DNA from: Ensifer adhaerens
GTDB lineage: Bacteria; Pseudomonadota; Alphaproteobacteria; Rhizobiales; Rhizobiaceae
Assembly: GCA_900215285.1 (NCBI GenBank)
Contig: OCMG01000003.1
Coordinates: 558,001 to 622,000 of the forward strand
Reading direction: 5' to 3'
Length of the DNA: 64,000 nucleotides
Of this stretch, positions 25,963-35,998 are shown piece by piece. Below the pieces are notes generated by a model that worked only from the letters and a program-made list of their open reading frames with translations, searched no databases and was not told the origin of the DNA. The translations under genes and the position numbers were made by a program. Position 1 is the stretch's first letter, and the number at the start of each line of letters is the position of its first letter.

Positions 25963-27153
25963 ATGAATGCAACGCCCCCCAAGGATCTTCTCCCGCGCAA
26001 GCTCGTGACAGCCGGGATCGTGTTGTCCGGCATCCTCGTGCTGGCTGCGGGCGCCGCGTTCTACTACGCCTCGCGCTATTCCCAGGCAGAACACAAGGCC
26101 ACGGCAGATGGAGCGGTGACGGTGACCATTGCCGGCAAGAGCTGCGAGCCGAACGCGTTGACCGTCCCGGCCGGACGCACCGTCTTCCGGATCGTCAACA
26201 AGTCTGACCGCGCGGTCGAATGGGAAATCCTTGATGGCGTCATGGTGCTGGAGGAGCGGGAGAATATCGCCCCGGGCTTCACGCAAAGCCTGACGGCATC
26301 GCTGGAGCCTGGCGATTACCAGATCACCTGCGGCCTCCTGTCGAACCCGCGCGGGTCGCTCCATGTTACGCCCGCGACGGGAGGCGCAAAGTCAGCCGCC
26401 CAGCCCTCGATGAAAGCCTTTATCGGCGCGATGGCGGAATACAAGGTCTATCTCGCTCGCGAAACGGACGGCTTCGTCACGGCCGTGAACGATCTGGCCG
26501 CTGCCATCAAGGCCGGCGATCCGGCCAGGGCCCGAGCGCTTTATGAGCCGGCGCGCGTCGCCTATGCGCATCTCCTGCCGATCGCCGGTCAGATTTCCGA
26601 TCTCGACAGCGCCATCGACGCCCGCGCCGACTATTTCGAGAAGAAGGAGCAGGACCCCGCCTTTGGCGGCCTGCACCGCATCGAATACGGGTTGTTTGCC
26701 CAGAACAGCCTCGATGGTCTCGCGCCCGTCGCCGAGAAGCTCGCAGCCGATGCCCAGACCCTTGGAAACCGCATCCACGATCTGCGAATCGCTCCCGCGC
26801 AGATGATCGGGGGCGCGGCGGCCGCGATGGATCGCTTCGCCACCGCAGGCTCGGGGCTCGACGAAGACCGCTACGCCCACACCGATCTGGCCTCTCTGCA
26901 GGCATCGTTGGACGGCGTGCAGAAGATCACCGATCTGATTGCTCCCGTCGCCGCCAAGACGCATTCCGCCCTGATCGAGCAAATCGGCAGGGACATCGTG
27001 ACGCTGCAGACGTCGCTCGACACATACCGCCATACGGACGGCTATGTCTCCTATTCAACCCTGACCGAAGACGACAAGTCCGACCTGAAGAAGCAGGCCG
27101 CAGCGCTTGCCGCCGATCTCGGCAAGCTTCTTGAAACCTTGAGGTTAAGCTGA
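25963..27153 (+). CDS. efeO: EfeO: cupredoxin plus imelysin (M75) domain periplasmic iron-binding protein
   Basis: 396 aa. An uncleaved or cleavable N-terminal helix (LVTAGIVLSGILVLAAGAAFYY) is followed by a cupredoxin-like domain (residues about 45-125: VTVTIAGKSCEPNALTVPAG to YQITCGLLSNPRGSLHV) and an M75/imelysin domain (about 145-390) with the hallmark HRIEYGLF metal-site motif and EDRYAHTDLASLQ. EfeO takes iron in the periplasm and hands it to EfeU. It starts 14 bp after efeU and its stop overlaps the efeB start. Confidence 0.93.
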   Translation: MNATPPKDLLPRKLVTAGIVLSGILVLAAGAAFYYASRYSQAEHKATADGAVTVTIAGKSCEPNALTVPAGRTVFRIVNKSDRAVEWEILDGVMVLEERENIAPGFTQSLTASLEPGDYQITCGLLSNPRGSLHVTPATGGAKSAAQPSMKAFIGAMAEYKVYLARETDGFVTAVNDLAAAIKAGDPARARALYEPARVAYAHLLPIAGQISDLDSAIDARADYFEKKEQDPAFGGLHRIEYGLFAQNSLDGLAPVAEKLAADAQTLGNRIHDLRIAPAQMIGGAAAAMDRFATAGSGLDEDRYAHTDLASLQASLDGVQKITDLIAPVAAKTHSALIEQIGRDIVTLQTSLDTYRHTDGYVSYSTLTEDDKSDLKKQAAALAADLGKLLETLRLS

Positions 27154-28475
27154 TGACAAACCAGAAAAACACGAAAGATGATGAAAGCCTCGCATCGCCC
27201 GCACGCCGACGTCTGCTGATAGGTGCGGGCGTGGGGGCCGCCGGCGTGATCGCCAGCGCAACGGGCGCAGCCGCCGCCGAGACCATGACGCCGAGTGCGG
27301 TCACGAATGCGCCGGAAAGCGACCGACTGGGCGAGAGCCAGCCCTTCCACGGCCTGCATCAGACCGGCGTCGTGACACCGCGTCCCGCAGCGGGCCTCGT
27401 CGTCGCCTTCGATGTGCTGGCACAGAATCGCGCCGATCTCGAGCGGCTTTTCCGCACGCTGACGGACCGTGCCGCGTTCCTGATGAAGGGCGGCCCCGTT
27501 CAGCAGCTTGATCCGAAATTCCCGCCTGCCGATTCCGGGATTCTCGGGCCTGTCGTCACGCCGGACAATCTGACGATCACCGTCTCCGTCGGCGACAGCC
27601 TGTTCGACGGCCGCTTCGGCCTGACCAGCGCAAAGCCGAAACGCCTTCAGGTCATGAAGGACTTTCCCAATGATGCGCTTCAGCACGAGCTTTGCCACGG
27701 CGATATCCTGATCCAGTTCTGCTCGAACACGCCCGACACGAACATTCACGCACTGCGCGACATCATCAAGAACATGCCGGACTTGATGATGGTGCGCTGG
27801 AAACAGGAAGGCACCGTGCCGGTCCAGCCGCCGCATTCGGAAAGGGCGAAGGAAAGCGCGCGCAATTTCCTCGGCTTCCGCGATGGCAGCGCCAATCCGA
27901 ATTCGGCCGATCCGGCATTGATGGACAAGATCGTGTGGGTGCAACCAGGCGGTGATGAATCCGACTGGGCCTCGCATGGCAGCTACCAAGCCGTGCGCAT
28001 CATCCGCAATTTCGTCGAGCGATGGGATCGTACGCCCCTCCAGGAGCAGCAGACGATCTTCGGTCGGCAAAAGGCAAGCGGGGCGCCGATGGACGGCAAG
28101 GTCGAAACCGATATTCCCAATTACGCCGCCGACCCGGACGGCAAGATCACGCCGCTGACTTCCCATATCCGCCTTGCCAATCCGCGCGACAAGGAGGCCG
28201 AAGCCCATCTCATCCTGCGCCGGCCGTTCAACTATTCCAACGGCGTCAACAAGGCGGGCCAGCTGGAGATGGGCCTTCTCTTCATCGCCTATCAGGCCGA
28301 TCTCGAAAAAGGGTTCATCCATGTTCAGAACAGGCTGAACGGCGAGCCGCTGGAGGAATATCTCAAACCCATTGGCGGCGGTTATTTCTTCGTTCTGCCG
28401 GGTGTCAGGGACAGCCAGGATTTCTTCGGGCGCAGCCTGCTTGAAGCCACCGGGCCAGTGAATGTGCGCGGCTGA
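27153..28475 (+). CDS. efeB: EfeB: deferrochelatase/dye-decolourising (DyP-type) heme peroxidase, Tat-exported
   Basis: 440 aa. The Tat signal is ARRRLLIGAGVGAAGVIASATGAAAA. DyP features are the GxxDG motif in NFLGFRDGSANP, whose Asp is catalytic, and the C-terminal GQLEMGLLFIAYQADLEKGFIHVQNRL segment. EfeB oxidises Fe2+ or acts on heme with peroxide in the periplasm and supplies Fe3+ to EfeO/EfeU. Its ATG overlaps the efeO stop (TGATG), so the three core genes are coupled. Confidence 0.94.
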   Translation: MTNQKNTKDDESLASPARRRLLIGAGVGAAGVIASATGAAAAETMTPSAVTNAPESDRLGESQPFHGLHQTGVVTPRPAAGLVVAFDVLAQNRADLERLFRTLTDRAAFLMKGGPVQQLDPKFPPADSGILGPVVTPDNLTITVSVGDSLFDGRFGLTSAKPKRLQVMKDFPNDALQHELCHGDILIQFCSNTPDTNIHALRDIIKNMPDLMMVRWKQEGTVPVQPPHSERAKESARNFLGFRDGSANPNSADPALMDKIVWVQPGGDESDWASHGSYQAVRIIRNFVERWDRTPLQEQQTIFGRQKASGAPMDGKVETDIPNYAADPDGKITPLTSHIRLANPRDKEAEAHLILRRPFNYSNGVNKAGQLEMGLLFIAYQADLEKGFIHVQNRLNGEPLEEYLKPIGGGYFFVLPGVRDSQDFFGRSLLEATGPVNVRG

Positions 28476-28535
28476 ATGGCGTTTTTCAGGCCCCACTGTC
28501 CCAACTTCAAACCGTTCCAAGCAAGGAAAAGCTAC

Positions 28536-29363
28536 ATGATACGTCGTACGTCACTTCTGTCCGCCGCCTCCGCCATCGTCATTCTCGCGAGCACGGGCCT
28601 GGCTCAGGCCAAGGTCGCTCCCGAAGATCTCGTTCAGCCGATCGCCGACTACAAGATCTATGTCGAGAAGAACCTCGACAAGCTTGTCAAGGATACCAAG
28701 GCTTTTACCGATGCGGTCAAGGCAGGTGATCTTGAGAAGGCCAAGAAGCTTTATGCGCCGACCCGTGTGACCTATGAGACGATCGAGCCGGTTGCCGAAC
28801 TCTTTTCCGACCTCGACGCCGCCATCGACTCGCGCGCCGACGACCACGAGCAAAAGGAAAAGTCGGCCGACTTCATCGGCTTCCATCGCATCGAATACGG
28901 GCTGTTCCATGAGAATTCGGCCAAGGACCTCGGGCCCCTTGCCGACAAGCTCTATGCGGATGTCACGGAATTGCAAAAGCGCGTGAACGGGCTGACCTTC
29001 CCGCCGGAAAAGGTGGTCGGCGGTGCCGCAGCCCTGATCGAAGAAGTCGCCGCAACCAAGATCACGGGTGAGGAAGATCGCTACAGCCACACCGATCTCT
29101 ATGACTTCCAGGGTAATGTCGACGGCGCCAAGAAGATTGTCGATCTGCTGACGCCGCAGATCAAGCAGGAGGATCCGGCGCTCTTGAAGAAGATCGACGA
29201 GAACTTCGCGACCGTCGACGGCATCCTCGCCAAGTACAGGACGAAGGATGGTTTCGAAACCTATGACAAGCTGACCGACGCGGACCGGAAGGCCCTTGCC
29301 GGGCCGGTCACGACACTGGCCGAAGACCTGTCGAAGCTTCGCGGCACGCTCGGACTGAACTAG
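28536..29363 (+). CDS. EfeO/EfeM-like imelysin protein without a cupredoxin domain
   Basis: 275 aa: a signal peptide ([23 protein letters not shown]), then an M75 domain beginning at about residue 30 that repeats the layout of the EfeO M75 domain ([45 protein letters not shown] end). This short type is known in other bacteria as EfeM. The start is at ATG 28536 with AAGGAAA before it. It lies 60 bp after efeB and is probably part of the same transcript, giving the operon two different iron-binding M75 proteins. Confidence 0.88.
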   Translation: MIRRTSLLSAASAIVILASTGLAQAKVAPEDLVQPIADYKIYVEKNLDKLVKDTKAFTDAVKAGDLEKAKKLYAPTRVTYETIEPVAELFSDLDAAIDSRADDHEQKEKSADFIGFHRIEYGLFHENSAKDLGPLADKLYADVTELQKRVNGLTFPPEKVVGGAAALIEEVAATKITGEEDRYSHTDLYDFQGNVDGAKKIVDLLTPQIKQEDPALLKKIDENFATVDGILAKYRTKDGFETYDKLTDADRKALAGPVTTLAEDLSKLRGTLGLN

Positions 29364-29420
29364 AGAACTGGGGCGCAATCGGGCCGGGTTTGGTATCCGC
29401 ATTGCGTCGTATGAAAGAGA

Positions 29421-29458
29421 GAACGCCTCAAGCCATCGGTTGCTTGGGGCGTTCCTTT
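29421..29458. terminator. Terminator between efe operon and nosX
   Basis: AACGCCTCAAGC (29422-29433) pairs with GCTTGGGGCGTT (29442-29453), with one G-U pair, and is followed by CCTTTTC. It serves the efe operon and stands between it and the convergent nos operon. Confidence 0.75.
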
Positions 29459-29546
29459 TCAATTTTCCCCGTTCGCGGGCCCATTCTGGAGCGCGACCTC
29501 TTCCCGTTGCGGTGCGGGCTTCTGATTTGGCTCGCCTGCCTGAAGT

Positions 29547-30521
29547 TCACGAGACTCGCGCATCGAGCCCGCTTTCCCGCAGCCGAACGACGTCGCTATC
29601 GGACATCAGGATCGCGGCGGTCGAATAAGCGTCGGCGATCGCGGCCGACGGATGAATGACGCTGGCGCGACTGTGGAAATGGCGGCTGAGCCCGAGTTGC
29701 GGATGCAGGATGTGGCCGGCGCTGCCAGCGCCGTCAAACGTCGTGCCCAGCATCATCGAGGTTGCGACTGCCATGTCATGGATCGTCAGACGCTCGGCCA
29801 GCATCTCGCCCGAGGGGTCTTTCTTTATGCCGACATGCCAGCCACGGCCGTCCACGCCTGCGCCTATGGCCTGGATCTCTCCGATATCGAGCAGCATGTT
29901 GCCGTAGCCCCGCGACCTGAGCAGGGCGGCGATGCAATCGGTGATGTAGCCTTGCGCTATACCGTTCAGGGTCAGCGCCATGCCGGGTTGAGCGAAAGCG
30001 ATGCGGGTGTCATCGAGGATAAGCTTGTCCAAGCCGACACGCGCGAGCACCGGAGCAAGCTCTCGCGTCATAGGCAGACGAGCGCGATGCGCCCTGGTGA
30101 ACCACTCCGCATAAAATCTGAAGAGCGGCTGAACCGTGGGATCGAACAATCCGCCGGTCCGGCGATGCACGGTGCGGGAGAGGGCCAGCACTTCCAGAAG
30201 CTCCGGCGGCGGATCGGTGAGCGCACCGTCGCGGTTGAGGCGAGAGAGTGCGCTATCCTCCCGGTAAAGGCTGAAAATGCCTTCGAGCCGGGCAATTTCG
30301 GCTTCGACCGCTGCCAGAACAGGCCTGGCTTCGGCATCGCTTGCGCCGACAAGCTCAATTTCGGCATGAGCGCCAAGCGCCTGCCCACTCCACCGGACGG
30401 GTGCCGCGGCGAAGGCATGCGGTGCCATCAGGGCAGACGGCAGAGCCGCGCCGGCGACCAGAACGGCGCCTATGAACAGCGCGCGGCGGCGGGTGACGGG
30501 TTTCGAGAAGATTGGTGTCAT
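29547..30521 (-). CDS. nosX: NosX: FAD:protein FMN transferase (ApbE-like) for nitrous oxide reduction
   Basis: 324 aa ApbE-family protein that attaches FMN covalently to NosR. It has a Tat signal (TRRRALFIGAVLVAGAALPSAL), then FSLYREDSALSRLNRDG, GGLFDPTVQPLF and the ApbE stretch LLDIGEIQAIGAGVDGRGWHVGI and IADAYSTAAILM. I start at MTPIFSKPV (30521), because a GGAGG ribosome site lies 7 bp upstream; the longer start at 30557 would overlap nosL. Last gene of nosRZDFYLX. Confidence 0.93.
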   Translation of the reverse strand: MTPIFSKPVTRRRALFIGAVLVAGAALPSALMAPHAFAAAPVRWSGQALGAHAEIELVGASDAEARPVLAAVEAEIARLEGIFSLYREDSALSRLNRDGALTDPPPELLEVLALSRTVHRRTGGLFDPTVQPLFRFYAEWFTRAHRARLPMTRELAPVLARVGLDKLILDDTRIAFAQPGMALTLNGIAQGYITDCIAALLRSRGYGNMLLDIGEIQAIGAGVDGRGWHVGIKKDPSGEMLAERLTIHDMAVATSMMLGTTFDGAGSAGHILHPQLGLSRHFHSRASVIHPSAAIADAYSTAAILMSDSDVVRLRESGLDARVS

Positions 30522-30525
30522 GGCT

Positions 30526-31074
30526 TCAGCCTCCATGCGCGGCGGGCATCGACGCATCCATGCCGACCTGCGCCTGCTGTTTGATATAGCTGTCCGGAAT
30601 GTCCTTCAGCGCGACGATTTGGCCGCCCGTCTCAGCAACGAACGCGTCTGCGGCTTTTCGGTCGGAGAAGGGCACGGCGTCGGGCGTCTCCATGCCGCCG
30701 CGCTTGCGGCTTTCGATGACATAGATGGCCGCATCCGCCTTCATCCAGTTGTCGACGCCGGGCTCCTGCCAGGATTTCGCCTTGCCCATGTCGCTGACAT
30801 AGACGGCGGTCACGTCCGCATCGTGTTCGGCACCGCGCAGATAGGCGACGGCATCGACCACTTCGGCAAACCAGAGCGGCGCGTCCATGCCCTTCAAATG
30901 CACTTGCGCCTTCGGGCCCGGATGGTCGAGCACGTACATCTGGCAATTGTGGCCAACGGCTTCCGCCGTCATCGTCGTCGGCGCGGGCGGTGCCGAGGCT
31001 TCATTGCCGTTGCAGCTGGCGAGAAGCAGCGTGAGCGCTGCGCCGGCGAGAAAAGAGGTCCAGTTGCGGGTCAT
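30526..31074 (-). CDS. nosL: NosL: outer-face copper chaperone lipoprotein
   Basis: 182 aa lipoprotein: lipobox LLLASC, then the NosL motif AEAVGHNCQMYVLDHPGPKAQVHLKG, whose Cys/Met/Asp residues bind copper, and ADAAIYVIESRKRGGMETPDAVPFSDRKAADAFV. NosL delivers Cu+ for the CuZ site of NosZ through the NosDFY complex. Start overlaps the nosY stop by 4 bp. Confidence 0.94.
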   Translation of the reverse strand: MTRNWTSFLAGAALTLLLASCNGNEASAPPAPTTMTAEAVGHNCQMYVLDHPGPKAQVHLKGMDAPLWFAEVVDAVAYLRGAEHDADVTAVYVSDMGKAKSWQEPGVDNWMKADAAIYVIESRKRGGMETPDAVPFSDRKAADAFVAETGGQIVALKDIPDSYIKQQAQVGMDASMPAAHGG

Positions 31075-31904
31075 GGTGTCAGTCTCCTGATCTGGAAATA
31101 GCCCGCGGCAAGTGCCGCGACGAGCCAGGCGAAGAGCCCGAGGAGCGCGTACGTCGCGCTGAAGGGCAGCGTATTGGCTATGCCGTCTAGGCCGCTGACC
31201 GGGGCCGCGTTTTCAAGCCCTGCGAGGTTGAAGATGCGGAAGGCGTCGCCCGGATTGGCGGTGACGAAATAGGGGAGGAGCGCCTTGGTGAAGACCCCGT
31301 CCTTGTCGGCGAGAATGCCGGCGAGCAGCGCCAGATCGTAAAGCACGGTGGCGACGAGCCAGACGCCGATGGCCACCGCTGCGGCCTGGCCGGCGCGCGG
31401 CGAGGCGACCGAGATCATCAGGCCGATGGCAACGAAGACCGAACCCAGCAGTAGGCCGGTCAGACCCAGTCGCACGATGGCGGCAAGCCCGCTCATGTCC
31501 ATGCCGTAGGCAAAGATGGCGGCGACGCTGGAGATCGTGAGACTCGCCGTAATCGCGATTGCCAGCACCGCGATCAGACCGAGCGCCTTCCCGGCCAGCA
31601 GCGCGCCGCGCCAGATCGGCGTCGCCAGCACCAGCGCCATCGTGCCGCGCTCCACCTCGCCGGCGATGCTGTCATAGGAGATCAGGAGCGCGATGAGCGG
31701 GATGAGATAGACGGAAAGCGTGGCGAGGCTTGCTGCGGCGAGCGTCAGGATGCCGGCCTTCAGGTCCAGCCCGCCGGCACCGGAAAAGGTGAGCGCCAGC
31801 GAGAAGAGCGTCATGACGCCGGTCGCCAGAATGAGCCAGCGATTGCGCAGCGCGACGCGGAATTCGATGGAGGCGACGGCCCCGACCTTGGTGAGAGGGC
31901 TCAT
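31071..31904 (-). CDS. nosY: NosY: permease subunit of the NosDFY complex
   Basis: 277 aa with six or so membrane helices (RWLILATGVMTLFSLALTFS, LATLSVYLIPLIALLISYDS, GTMALVLATPIWRGALLAGK). It forms the transmembrane part of the NosDFY transporter needed to assemble the copper-sulfur centre of NosZ. Its ATG overlaps the nosF stop by 4 bp. Confidence 0.93.
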   Translation of the reverse strand: MSPLTKVGAVASIEFRVALRNRWLILATGVMTLFSLALTFSGAGGLDLKAGILTLAAASLATLSVYLIPLIALLISYDSIAGEVERGTMALVLATPIWRGALLAGKALGLIAVLAIAITASLTISSVAAIFAYGMDMSGLAAIVRLGLTGLLLGSVFVAIGLMISVASPRAGQAAAVAIGVWLVATVLYDLALLAGILADKDGVFTKALLPYFVTANPGDAFRIFNLAGLENAAPVSGLDGIANTLPFSATYALLGLFAWLVAALAAGYFQIRRLTP

Positions 31905-32818
31905 GCGGCGTCTCCGTTCTCGGCACGGTTGGAATAGAAGCGGTAGATATCGTCGAGGCTCGGCAGCGCGATATCGATGTCGTCGATCTCCTCGCGCCGC
32001 TCGGTGAGGCGGCTGACGAGGTCGATCTTGGCACCGGGCTCGCAGGAGAGTTCGACCGAGCGTCCGTTGATGCGCGTGCCGCCGAAGCGGTCGCTGAGCG
32101 CATCGGCCTGACCCTCGCGGGCCTTGATGCGGATGGTGATCGGCAGGCGCGCGGCTTCGGCCAGCGCCTTGATGTTGCCGTCGGCCACCAGCCGGCCTTT
32201 CGACAGGATCGCTATGCGGTCGATATGTCCCTCGACTTCAGTCAGGGCGTGGGAAGAGAGGAGGACGGCAGCGCCTTCGCTCGCCACGCGGTCGATGATC
32301 TCGTAGAATTCGCGGCGTGACACGGGATCGAGCCCGCTCGTCGGCTCGTCCAGCAGCAACAGGTCCGGCTTGCCGATCAACGCCTGCGCAAGCCCAAGCC
32401 GCTGGCGCATGCCCTTGGAATAATCGCCGACGCGGCGGCGGGCGGCCTGTGAGAGCCCGACGAGATCGAGGAGCGTCAGCGCGGCCTTCGGATCAATGGT
32501 TTTCAGCTTGGCGAAATAGGTCATGATCTCGATGCCGGTCAGCATGCGCGGAAAGGCGACCTGTTCGGGCAGGTAGCTGACGGAGCGGCGCGCGTGTTCG
32601 GAGCCGGGCGCATCGCCGGCAACCGTGATGCGGCCGGCCACCGGCTTGAGAAAGCCCAGAACGCATTTGAAAAGCGTCGACTTGCCGGCACCGTTATGGC
32701 CGAGAAGCGCGAGCTTCTCGCCGGGTGCGACATCGAAGCTGACATCCTGAAGCGCCTTCAGGTCGGCGAAGGTCACGCCGACGCCTTCAATCTTGAGAAT
32801 GGAGGTCTCTGCGGTCAT
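31901..32818 (-). CDS. nosF: NosF: ATPase subunit of the NosDFY complex
   Basis: 305 aa ABC ATPase. Walker A GHNGAGKST, signature YSKGMRQRLGLAQALIG, Walker B LLLLDEPTSGLDP. It energises NosY in copper-site maturation of NosZ. It overlaps nosD by 4 bp at one end and nosY by 4 bp at the other. Confidence 0.94.
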   Translation of the reverse strand: MTAETSILKIEGVGVTFADLKALQDVSFDVAPGEKLALLGHNGAGKSTLFKCVLGFLKPVAGRITVAGDAPGSEHARRSVSYLPEQVAFPRMLTGIEIMTYFAKLKTIDPKAALTLLDLVGLSQAARRRVGDYSKGMRQRLGLAQALIGKPDLLLLDEPTSGLDPVSRREFYEIIDRVASEGAAVLLSSHALTEVEGHIDRIAILSKGRLVADGNIKALAEAARLPITIRIKAREGQADALSDRFGGTRINGRSVELSCEPGAKIDLVSRLTERREEIDDIDIALPSLDDIYRFYSNRAENGDAA

Positions 32819-34098
32819 TGCGTGCCGCCTTTCGTTGCGAGGTCTGGCGTGTCGAGCCCGGCACCGGCCGGGCTCATCAGCGGATGGCTATCGATGACGC
32901 CGCCGGGGAGAAGTCCCGGGAAGCGCGATTGCGCCCAGCGGATCATCTGCACGGCGGGCGAACCCAGCAGCAGCCGGCTTGTCGGCTGGCTCCAGGTCAT
33001 GCGGTCGATGGAATCGTTCGGTCGGTAAGGGCTGTCGGCAATGCCGTCGCGGTTGACGTCGAAGGCGACATGGCCTGCCCAGTAATTGCCGCGACCCTTG
33101 AGGCTCCATTCGAGCCAACGGGAGCCGACATATTTGACCTCGGTGCGGTCATGGATGAAGGCGTTGCCGGTCATCGTGACGTTCTCGGAGCCGCCGGTGA
33201 AATGAACGCCGATGTCGCAGCCTTCGAAACGGTTGGCGGAAATCGCTGCCTTGTTCACGTTGTAGACGAAGAGGCATTTCTCGCCGCCGTCGCGAATGTC
33301 GTTATGGGCGAGCCGGGCGTCGGTGACGTAGTTCAGGAAGATGCCGTGCGTCCGGTCGCCGTCCGACAGGTTGTTCGTCGCCTGCACCTGCCGCGAGTAC
33401 ATGAAGGCATAGCCCATGTCGTTGCCGGTGGAGCTGTTGCCGAAGACCTTGATATCGTTGGCATACATGGAATGGATGGCGAAGCGGACGTCATGCATCC
33501 GGTTGTCGCGATATGTCGCATGGTGCGACGTAGTGATGAAGATCCCGTCATTGCCGCCGCTGATTTCGTTGTTCGCAACGGTCAGGCCCGGCGAGTTCCA
33601 GACATAGATGCCGGGGCCGCGTTCGGCGCGGTGCAGGTCGGTGCGGTTGGCGATCGTGTTGCCTTCGACAAAAGCGTCCTTGCCACCCTGCATGTCGATG
33701 CCGATGAGATTGCCGGTGAGGCGATTGCCGATGAGGCGTGCCTTGTCAGCACCCACCTCGACCTTGATGCCCGCATCGAGCTGCTCGAGCTTTGCCCCCG
33801 AGCCTTCGATATCGACGCCTTGGATCGTGACGCCGACGGCCTTGATGGTCACGACCGAGCCCTCACCATTGCCGAGGATGCGGGCCTTGCCGTCGCCCTC
33901 GATGGTCAGCGGCTTGTCGATGTCGACCGGCCCGGCATGGTCGCCCATGCCGAGCCGGATCGTGTCGCCGGGCGCTGCCGCCTTCAGCGCGGCGACGAGC
34001 GCGCCGGGTTCCGCATCCACTGTCAATTCCGCGCCAGTCACAGGGTGCGACGAGACGGAAGCCAGCAACAGGGCGAGGAAAACGGCGCGCTTGCTCAT
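32815..34098 (-). CDS. nosD: NosD: periplasmic beta-helix protein for NosZ maturation
   Basis: 427 aa with a signal peptide (MSKRAVFLALLLASVSSHPV) and a right-handed parallel beta-helix of the pectate-lyase type: repeated turns such as ADKARLIGNRLTGNLIGIDM, GLTVANNEISGGNDGIFI, DIKVFGNSSTGNDMGYAFM. It docks on NosFY and works with NosL. The start is MSKRAVF at 34098, 4 bp after nosZ; the open frame to 34257 overlaps nosZ. Confidence 0.93.
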   Translation of the reverse strand: MSKRAVFLALLLASVSSHPVTGAELTVDAEPGALVAALKAAAPGDTIRLGMGDHAGPVDIDKPLTIEGDGKARILGNGEGSVVTIKAVGVTIQGVDIEGSGAKLEQLDAGIKVEVGADKARLIGNRLTGNLIGIDMQGGKDAFVEGNTIANRTDLHRAERGPGIYVWNSPGLTVANNEISGGNDGIFITTSHHATYRDNRMHDVRFAIHSMYANDIKVFGNSSTGNDMGYAFMYSRQVQATNNLSDGDRTHGIFLNYVTDARLAHNDIRDGGEKCLFVYNVNKAAISANRFEGCDIGVHFTGGSENVTMTGNAFIHDRTEVKYVGSRWLEWSLKGRGNYWAGHVAFDVNRDGIADSPYRPNDSIDRMTWSQPTSRLLLGSPAVQMIRWAQSRFPGLLPGGVIDSHPLMSPAGAGLDTPDLATKGGTQ

Positions 34099-34102
34099 GG
34101 CG

Positions 34103-35998
34103 TCATGCCTTTTTCGGATGGACGAGCATGCGGCCGCGCATTTCCATGTGCAGCGCATGGCAGAACCACTGGCAATAGTACCAGTGCACGCCCGCCCGGT
34201 CGGCGGTGAAGGTGACCGAAGCGGTCGCCTGCGGGCCGATTTCCATGGCGATGCCATGGTTGCCGAGCGTGAAGCCGTGGGTCAGATCGTCCACGTCGTC
34301 CATGTTGGTGATGGTGATCGTCACCTCGTCGCCCTGGTTGACCTCGAACTTCTCGAGGCTGAATTGGGGCGCGACCGAGTGCATGTAGACGCGTACCTTG
34401 TTACCGTCACGGATCACGTCTGCTGCATAGTCGAGGTCGACGCCGTCGGCCTTGGCGCGCTCCCGTGCTTCCGCCCACATCGGGTCGTCACGCTTGTAGA
34501 CGCTCACCGGATTGACGATGTCGGCGCGCACGAGAATGCAATCGTGTGGTTCGGCAAAGGTCGGGCCGTCATGGACGATCTTCATGCTGTCGCCGGCAAT
34601 GTCGATCAGCTGGTCGTTCTCCGGCTTCAGCGGGCCGACATTGATGAACCGGTCCTTGGAGAACTTGTTGAGCGAGATCAGGTATTTGCCATCCGCTTCC
34701 AGCGTTTCGCCCATGGTCGTGTGGTTGTGGCCAGGCTGATACTGGACGTCGATCTTCTGGATGATCGGATCGACCTTCTCGCCGGCATAAGCACGAACGG
34801 CCTTTTCGATGTTCCACTTCACCATCTGGCTGTCGAGGAAGAGCGTCGTGTAGGCGTTGCCCTTGCCGTCATAGGCGGTGTGAAGCGGCCCCAGACCCAG
34901 CTGTGGTTCGGCAACGACGGCGCTGCGGGGCTCGGCACCGTTGAAAACGGCTTCGAGCTTGCGCACATCGACGACGGTGACGGTTGGAGACAGCTTGCCG
35001 TTGAGGCACAGGTGGATCTTGTCCGGGGCCATGTTGCAGCCATGCGGCGAGTTCGGCACCGGGATATAGCGGGTGTAGGGCGAACCATGGCGGCCGTCGA
35101 GAACCTTGACGCCCTTGTACTCCTTGAAGTCGCCCTTCTTGATACCGGCCTCGATGCGTGCGATGTCGAAGACAATGACCCAGTCCATCGGGCTTGCCGT
35201 CATCTCGGCGAGCGTTACGCCTTCTTCGGAATTGTAGCAGGTGGAGAAGGCGTATTTGCCTTCGTAGTCCGTGTCGCAATTGTCAAGGTTGCCATCAACG
35301 ATGACCTGCCAGGCCACTTCCATCGTATCACCGTCGATGGCCGTGAAGATCGCATGATATTTCTTGGGGTCGTCGAGGATGATGCCGTCGTTCGGCAGCG
35401 GAATGCGGTGTTCGCCATTGGCGAAGACATAGCCCGTGCGCGGCCATTTCTGCGGACGCAGGCCGTGAATGTCGCTGGTGTTCGGGATTTCGATGACCTT
35501 GTCGACCTTCATGATGTCGCAGCGGACACGGGCAACGCGGGTGTTGGCCTTGTCGTTGGCGAAGAGATAGCGTCCGTCATAGGTGCCCTTGGTGAAGGAC
35601 ATGTGCGGGTGGTGCAGGTCGCCGTTCTGGTAGGTCTTCATGCCGCGCTTGGCGAGGAATTCCTTGGTTTCCGGAAGAAGGTTCTCCGTCAGGATCTTCA
35701 GGCTTTCGTTCGTCTCGCCCCAGCCGGTGGCCGAGCAGCGGTTGAAGACCGGAATGCGCATCAGTTCGCGCATCGAGGGAACGCCCATGATGCGGATTTC
35801 GCCGGCCTGGCCGCTCGACCAGAAGCCATAATATTCGTCGAGTTCACCGGGATGGATCTCGTGATACGCACCGTTGGCGGCGGCTGCGCGCCGCGGGATG
35901 AGGCCTTCGGCCCCGCCGGCCAGCAGGGCCCCGGCAAAAGCCGCGCCGCCTGCTGTCGAGCCGAGAAGGCCTCGACGTGAAATCTTGTTGTCACTCAT
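34103..35998 (-). CDS. nosZ: NosZ: nitrous oxide reductase, Clade I (Tat-exported)
   Basis: Reduces N2O to N2 in the periplasm. 631 aa with Tat leader [22 protein letters not shown], the CuZ-site motif DLHHPHMSF in the seven-bladed propeller, further CuZ ligands in [16 protein letters not shown] and [13 protein letters not shown], and the C-terminal CuA cupredoxin with [15 protein letters not shown] (Cys-x3-Cys, His, Met). Nothing is missing. The ATG overlaps the nosR stop by 4 bp. The Tat leader and the gene order RZDFYLX place it in Clade I, typical of alphaproteobacterial denitrifiers. Confidence 0.97.
   Translation of the reverse strand: MSDNKISRRGLLGSTAGGAAFAGALLAGGAEGLIPRRAAAANGAYHEIHPGELDEYYGFWSSGQAGEIRIMGVPSMRELMRIPVFNRCSATGWGETNESLKILTENLLPETKEFLAKRGMKTYQNGDLHHPHMSFTKGTYDGRYLFANDKANTRVARVRCDIMKVDKVIEIPNTSDIHGLRPQKWPRTGYVFANGEHRIPLPNDGIILDDPKKYHAIFTAIDGDTMEVAWQVIVDGNLDNCDTDYEGKYAFSTCYNSEEGVTLAEMTASPMDWVIVFDIARIEAGIKKGDFKEYKGVKVLDGRHGSPYTRYIPVPNSPHGCNMAPDKIHLCLNGKLSPTVTVVDVRKLEAVFNGAEPRSAVVAEPQLGLGPLHTAYDGKGNAYTTLFLDSQMVKWNIEKAVRAYAGEKVDPIIQKIDVQYQPGHNHTTMGETLEADGKYLISLNKFSKDRFINVGPLKPENDQLIDIAGDSMKIVHDGPTFAEPHDCILVRADIVNPVSVYKRDDPMWAEARERAKADGVDLDYAADVIRDGNKVRVYMHSVAPQFSLEKFEVNQGDEVTITITNMDDVDDLTHGFTLGNHGIAMEIGPQATASVTFTADRAGVHWYYCQWFCHALHMEMRGRMLVHPKKA

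Noticed and set aside
27051..28520. 489-codon minus-strand frame opposite efeB
   Set aside because: Antisense to the DyP peroxidase, which has intact motifs and translational coupling to efeO.
33608..35980. 790-codon plus-strand open frame opposite nosZ and nosD
   Set aside because: It is exactly antisense to two genes with complete family motifs, and its translation is His/Val/Asp-rich with no domain. High-GC codon use on the minus strand keeps the antisense frame open.
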